Part shown: in pieces, positions 5,617 to 8,134 of the stretch
Layout: the number at the start of each line of letters is the position of its first letter
Position numbering within the stretch: position 1 is the stretch's first letter
Assembly: GCA_030432775.1 (NCBI GenBank)
Contig: JAUILO010000113.1
Coordinates: 1 to 8,134, forward strand
Direction: 5' to 3'
From: Alphaproteobacteria bacterium
Lineage (GTDB): Bacteria > Pseudomonadota > Alphaproteobacteria > Micavibrionales > Micavibrionaceae
DNA length: 8,134 bases
The notes under the pieces: model-generated
What the model was told of the DNA's origin: nothing
What the model saw: the letters and a program-made list of their open reading frames with translations, nothing else
The model's database searches: none
Position numbers and translations under genes: made by a program

Positions 5617-6486
5617 ATGTCGAATGTGCCTTATCAAGTTATTGCCGAGACTATAGATTATCTGGTTGATCATTATCATGAGCGACCGGATCTTGATTTT
5701 CTATCGCGCAGAGCAGGTTACGAGAAAACCTATTTTCAGAAGCTGTTCAAGGAGCATGTCGGGATAAGCCCCAAACATTTGATTCAATATATGTTAATGC
5801 GCGATGCCGAAGAGATGCTTGTTTATGGCAGGTCTATAATGGAGGCATCAGAGCGTTCCGGATTTTCCAGCACAAGCCGTTTGCATGATTTATGCGTTAA
5901 TTTCACTGCGATGTCACCGGGCGGTATCAAAAGCAGAGGGCAGGGGATTACGGTTACTTATGGCTGTTATCCGGCAAATATTGGCGAACTGTTTTTGGGC
6001 TATACAGATCATGGTATTTGCTGGCTTGGTTTTATAATGGACGGACAGACCGCAAGAGCAGAGGCGCAAATGCGAGCAAGATGGCCTGCTGCGGATTTTA
6101 TAGCCGATGCGGATACGCAGCAGTTTCTGACGCTGGGTCAACGAGTTGTTGATATCTGGACGGGGCGTGACGATATGAGTGCGCCATCAGCGGCATTGCC
6201 TATAGATGTGTTTGGTACGAATTTTCAGGTGCAGGTATGGCAGTCATTATTGAAGATACCGTTTGGACAGACGCGATCTTATAAGCAAATAGCAGAAGAT
6301 ATTGGAAAGCCATCAGCAAGCCGGGCTGTCGGTACGGCGATCGGGCAAAATCCTATCTCGGTTCTTATTCCGTGCCATCGCGTTATACAGGCATCTGGTA
6401 TAGTGGAAAATTACGCATGGGGAAGCGCCCGTAAGAAATTATTGCTTGGTATGGAAGGTTATATGTGCAGCGTGTCTAAAGACTAA
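5617..6486 (+). CDS. AraC-HTH/O6-alkylguanine-DNA alkyltransferase fusion (Ada-like)
   Basis: This 289-residue protein joins an AraC-type DNA-binding domain (about 8-106) to an alkyltransferase. The first part has FLSRRAGYEKTYFQKLFKEHVGISPKHLIQ and a second helix-turn-helix ending in FTAMSPGG. The second part has a ribonuclease-like subdomain (about 110-190) and the catalytic DNA-binding domain (about 197-282). The suicide nucleophile is Cys253 in IPCHRV, and R236 in SRAVG matches the arginine finger of the family. It would take the alkyl group from O6-alkylguanine irreversibly. The N-terminal zinc domain of E. coli Ada, which repairs methylphosphotriesters and switches on activation, is absent. 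How this protein would sense damage is therefore unclear. After the active site the usual GxxxxGYxWG reads GIVENYAWG, with Asn in place of a usually conserved Gly. The ATG at 5617 lacks a strong ribosome-binding site. It is divergent from nth and ends in a terminator. Confidence 0.93.
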   Translation: MSNVPYQVIAETIDYLVDHYHERPDLDFLSRRAGYEKTYFQKLFKEHVGISPKHLIQYMLMRDAEEMLVYGRSIMEASERSGFSSTSRLHDLCVNFTAMSPGGIKSRGQGITVTYGCYPANIGELFLGYTDHGICWLGFIMDGQTARAEAQMRARWPAADFIADADTQQFLTLGQRVVDIWTGRDDMSAPSAALPIDVFGTNFQVQVWQSLLKIPFGQTRSYKQIAEDIGKPSASRAVGTAIGQNPISVLIPCHRVIQASGIVENYAWGSARKKLLLGMEGYMCSVSKD

Positions 6487-6523
6487 CTGGTTTAAGCGTC
6501 TTTGTTTAACCAGTCGCTTTTTT
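6486..6523 (+). terminator. Rho-independent terminator after the alkyltransferase gene
   Basis: ACTGGTT (6486-6492) pairs perfectly with AACCAGT (6508-6514), then three bases (CGC) lead to a run of six T (6518-6523). The stem starts on the last base of the alkyltransferase stop codon. The T run reaches into the stop codon of the convergent GGDEF gene (6522-6524), so two genes end within about 40 bases. Confidence 0.7.
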
Positions 6524-7898
6524 AGCGTTTTTCTTTTTTTTTTGATTTTTCGTCCGCGCTGCTGGCTTTATCCTGTGTTGCCGTTTTGCTATTTTTGTCT
6601 TCTTTAGCGTCGCTGTCGTCACTGTCATCTTTGTCTTCTGCGTCTATTTTATTCTTCACAGGCTCTGGCATAGGTTCTGCGTCATTAATCACAACCAGAT
6701 TTCGGCCATCTTCCTTGGCTTTGTATAGGTTGCGGTCGGCCTGACTAAGAAGGTTTTCGATGTTGGAATTTTTGTCCTCACTGACAACAATACCGAAACT
6801 TGCTGTGTAGGATAATGTGTTCTTGCGTGTGTCATCTTCATCGTAATCGCACGGCGTGGATTCAATGTTTTTACGCAGGCGGTTAATGACTTTGTAGGCT
6901 TCTTCCGAAGTTGTGTTTGGGAGAAGTATGGCAAATTCCTCGCCGCCAATACGGCCTGTAACATCATATGTTCTAAGTGATCTTTCCATGATACGAGAGA
7001 AGTGCTTTAGAACTTCGTCACCGGCGCTATGGCCATAGGTGTCATTGATGAGTTTAAATTTATCGAGGTCGGTTAGCACCACGGCCACCGTTGCCGAAGA
7101 CGAAACAGATTCTTGCAGACCGGATGAAGCGCGGTTAATAAAGGCGCGGCGGTTATTCAGGCCCGTCAGCGGGTCTTCAAGAGCCATCTTAAGCAGTTTT
7201 CTGTTGTAATTGGCAAGTTTGCGAACAAGAGGCTGGAAGATGAACAGAGCCTCGATAAGCAATGTCAGAAGAATGAAGATTACGGTATATGTTTGTAACT
7301 TATAATAGCCGGAAATCTCTTTTGTGGCTTCTTCCTGATAATATTCCAGCGCAATATCATAATTATTTACGAGCTGGGTAGAGGCGGTGTCTTCGATTAA
7401 TTCTAGTTTATCCAAAACCTCTTGTTCGGACATATCAATTGGCGGGTCGGCGACATCGCGCGCGGCTTGCAGTAGTTCTTTGAGCTTCTTATCTGTTTCA
7501 TACGGTTCTTCGTAATAAAAACTTTGTAAGGTGGAGCTGTTAATCGCACCTTTTTTTCCGCTTGGTTTAACGGATTTAATCATGAATTCATGGCTTGTTC
7601 CAATCTGTTCGATAGACTGGATCAGCAGGTCTTTTTCGAGTTGCTGTTTGTTTTCATTATATCTTTTTGTGTATTTTGCAACTTGTTGGATCAAGGCGCG
7701 TTGTCTTCCGATATTATAGTTTACTTCCGAAGTGCGCTGCTGTGCATTGGTGATATTGGTCGTAATGACATGACTTCCGATAGTTAAAACCGCAATAATG
7801 GATAATGCAATCAGATATGCTTTGGTCACCAGTTTTTCAGGTCGCCCGGACTCAGATGTCATTATATCTTTTAATTTTTGTAATTGTTCTTTGAACAT
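6522..7898 (-). CDS. Membrane-bound diguanylate cyclase with PilJ-like sensor
   Basis: The protein probably makes cyclic di-GMP from two GTP at the inner membrane. It has 458 residues. A first transmembrane helix lies at about 25-47. An extracytoplasmic region of about 48-202 follows, beginning with VNYNIGRQRALIQQVAKYT, which resembles the start of the PilJ/type IV pili sensor domain (typically GRQRML-like). The second helix is at about 203-224. A GGDEF domain (about 238-406) has DPLTGLNNRRAF, DLDKFKLINDTYGH, and GGEEF at 318-322. RTYD at 309-312, five residues before GGEEF, is an intact RxxD inhibitory site, so product feedback is expected. The last ~50 residues are a Asp/Lys/Ser/Glu-rich, probably disordered tail. 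Neither the ATG at 7898 nor Met13 has a good ribosome-binding site. It lies 131 bases downstream of dapB and converges on the alkyltransferase gene. The signal sensed is unknown. Confidence 0.92.
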   Translation of the reverse strand: MFKEQLQKLKDIMTSESGRPEKLVTKAYLIALSIIAVLTIGSHVITTNITNAQQRTSEVNYNIGRQRALIQQVAKYTKRYNENKQQLEKDLLIQSIEQIGTSHEFMIKSVKPSGKKGAINSSTLQSFYYEEPYETDKKLKELLQAARDVADPPIDMSEQEVLDKLELIEDTASTQLVNNYDIALEYYQEEATKEISGYYKLQTYTVIFILLTLLIEALFIFQPLVRKLANYNRKLLKMALEDPLTGLNNRRAFINRASSGLQESVSSSATVAVVLTDLDKFKLINDTYGHSAGDEVLKHFSRIMERSLRTYDVTGRIGGEEFAILLPNTTSEEAYKVINRLRKNIESTPCDYDEDDTRKNTLSYTASFGIVVSEDKNSNIENLLSQADRNLYKAKEDGRNLVVINDAEPMPEPVKNKIDAEDKDDSDDSDAKEDKNSKTATQDKASSADEKSKKKEKR

Positions 7899-7923
7899 GG
7901 GAAAAATATATCTTTGAAGTTCA

Positions 7924-7953
7924 CATATAATAATTACTTGTTTTAGGCGTAAA
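7924..7953 (-). promoter_or_regulatory. Weak candidate promoter for the GGDEF gene
   Basis: On the minus strand, TTTACG (7948-7953) is followed after 18 bases by TATATG (7924-7929), about 26 bases before the start codon. Both boxes match the sigma-70 consensus at only four positions. The 131-base dapB-GGDEF gap is very AT-rich, which makes such matches cheap. It also contains a 10-base palindrome TACTATAGTA (7978-7987). No clear dapB terminator is visible, so read-through from dapB is possible. Confidence 0.25.
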
Positions 7954-8029
7954 ATTTTTTAAGTGCTTCTGTAGTTATACTATAGTAATTCTTTCGATAG
8001 TCTTAATAGAAAATGATAAAAAATTCTTT

Positions 8030-8134
8030 TTATTCAATGTTTAGGACGTCTTTCATAGAGTAAATACCATTCGTTTTATCATGGGTCCAAATAGCAGCTT
8101 TGATAGCTCCTTTGGCAAATAAAGATCTATCCAT
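8030..8134 (-). CDS. dapB: 4-hydroxy-tetrahydrodipicolinate reductase, C-terminal end (partial)
   Basis: The last 34 codons and stop of a gene that runs off the right edge. The peptide has the DapB C-terminal pattern: RSLFAKGAIKAAIW, then NGIYSMKDVL and the end. E. coli DapB ends in the same way, with FANGAVRSALW and MRDVL. DapB reduces 4-hydroxy-tetrahydrodipicolinate with NAD(P)H in lysine and diaminopimelate synthesis, so it supplies peptidoglycan precursor. The ATG at the very edge encodes an internal Met and is not the start. The substrate- and cofactor-binding regions are outside the window, so integrity of the gene cannot be judged. Confidence 0.8.
   Translation of the reverse strand: MDRSLFAKGAIKAAIWTHDKTNGIYSMKDVLNIE

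Overview
The window looks like chromosomal DNA of a Gram-negative proteobacterium of moderate to low GC, most likely an alphaproteobacterium. That placement rests on gene content and protein character (bactofilin, an AraC-MGMT repair protein, Nth-like and DapB-like sequences) and is an inference. No rRNA, tRNA, CRISPR array, insertion sequence or phage gene is visible.

Layout. Positions 1-578 are AT-rich and poorly coding. They hold a short tandem repeat and one possible orphan minus-strand ORF (209-490). Next come uvrC (579-2435, +), a small unrecognised hydrophobic protein (2589-2954, +), a 290-base gap, and a bactofilin with a long acidic N-terminal extension (3245-4099, +). A strong hairpin separates the bactofilin from an unrecognised probable lipoprotein or membrane-anchored protein (4165-4779, +). 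The minus strand then carries nth (4848-5486), which is divergent from an AraC-HTH/O6-alkylguanine-DNA alkyltransferase fusion (5617-6486, +). A membrane-bound GGDEF protein (6522-7898, -) converges on that gene. The right edge cuts through the 3' end of dapB (8030-8134, -).

How the genes relate. Three genes belong to separate DNA-repair routes: UvrC (nucleotide excision repair), Nth (base excision of oxidised pyrimidines) and the Ada/Ogt-like protein (direct reversal of alkylation). UvrC and Nth both show the four-cysteine spacing for a 4Fe-4S cluster. Strand changes and terminators mean the three are not one operon. The bactofilin and the two small envelope-type proteins suggest cell-shape or envelope functions, and the GGDEF protein adds c-di-GMP signalling.

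No clearly new multi-gene system is visible. The points most worth a second look are the hairpin and mini-ORF between the bactofilin and the lipoprotein-like gene, the two well-supported starts of the bactofilin, the altered residues in the alkyltransferase, and the PilJ-like sensor with a charged tail on the cyclase.
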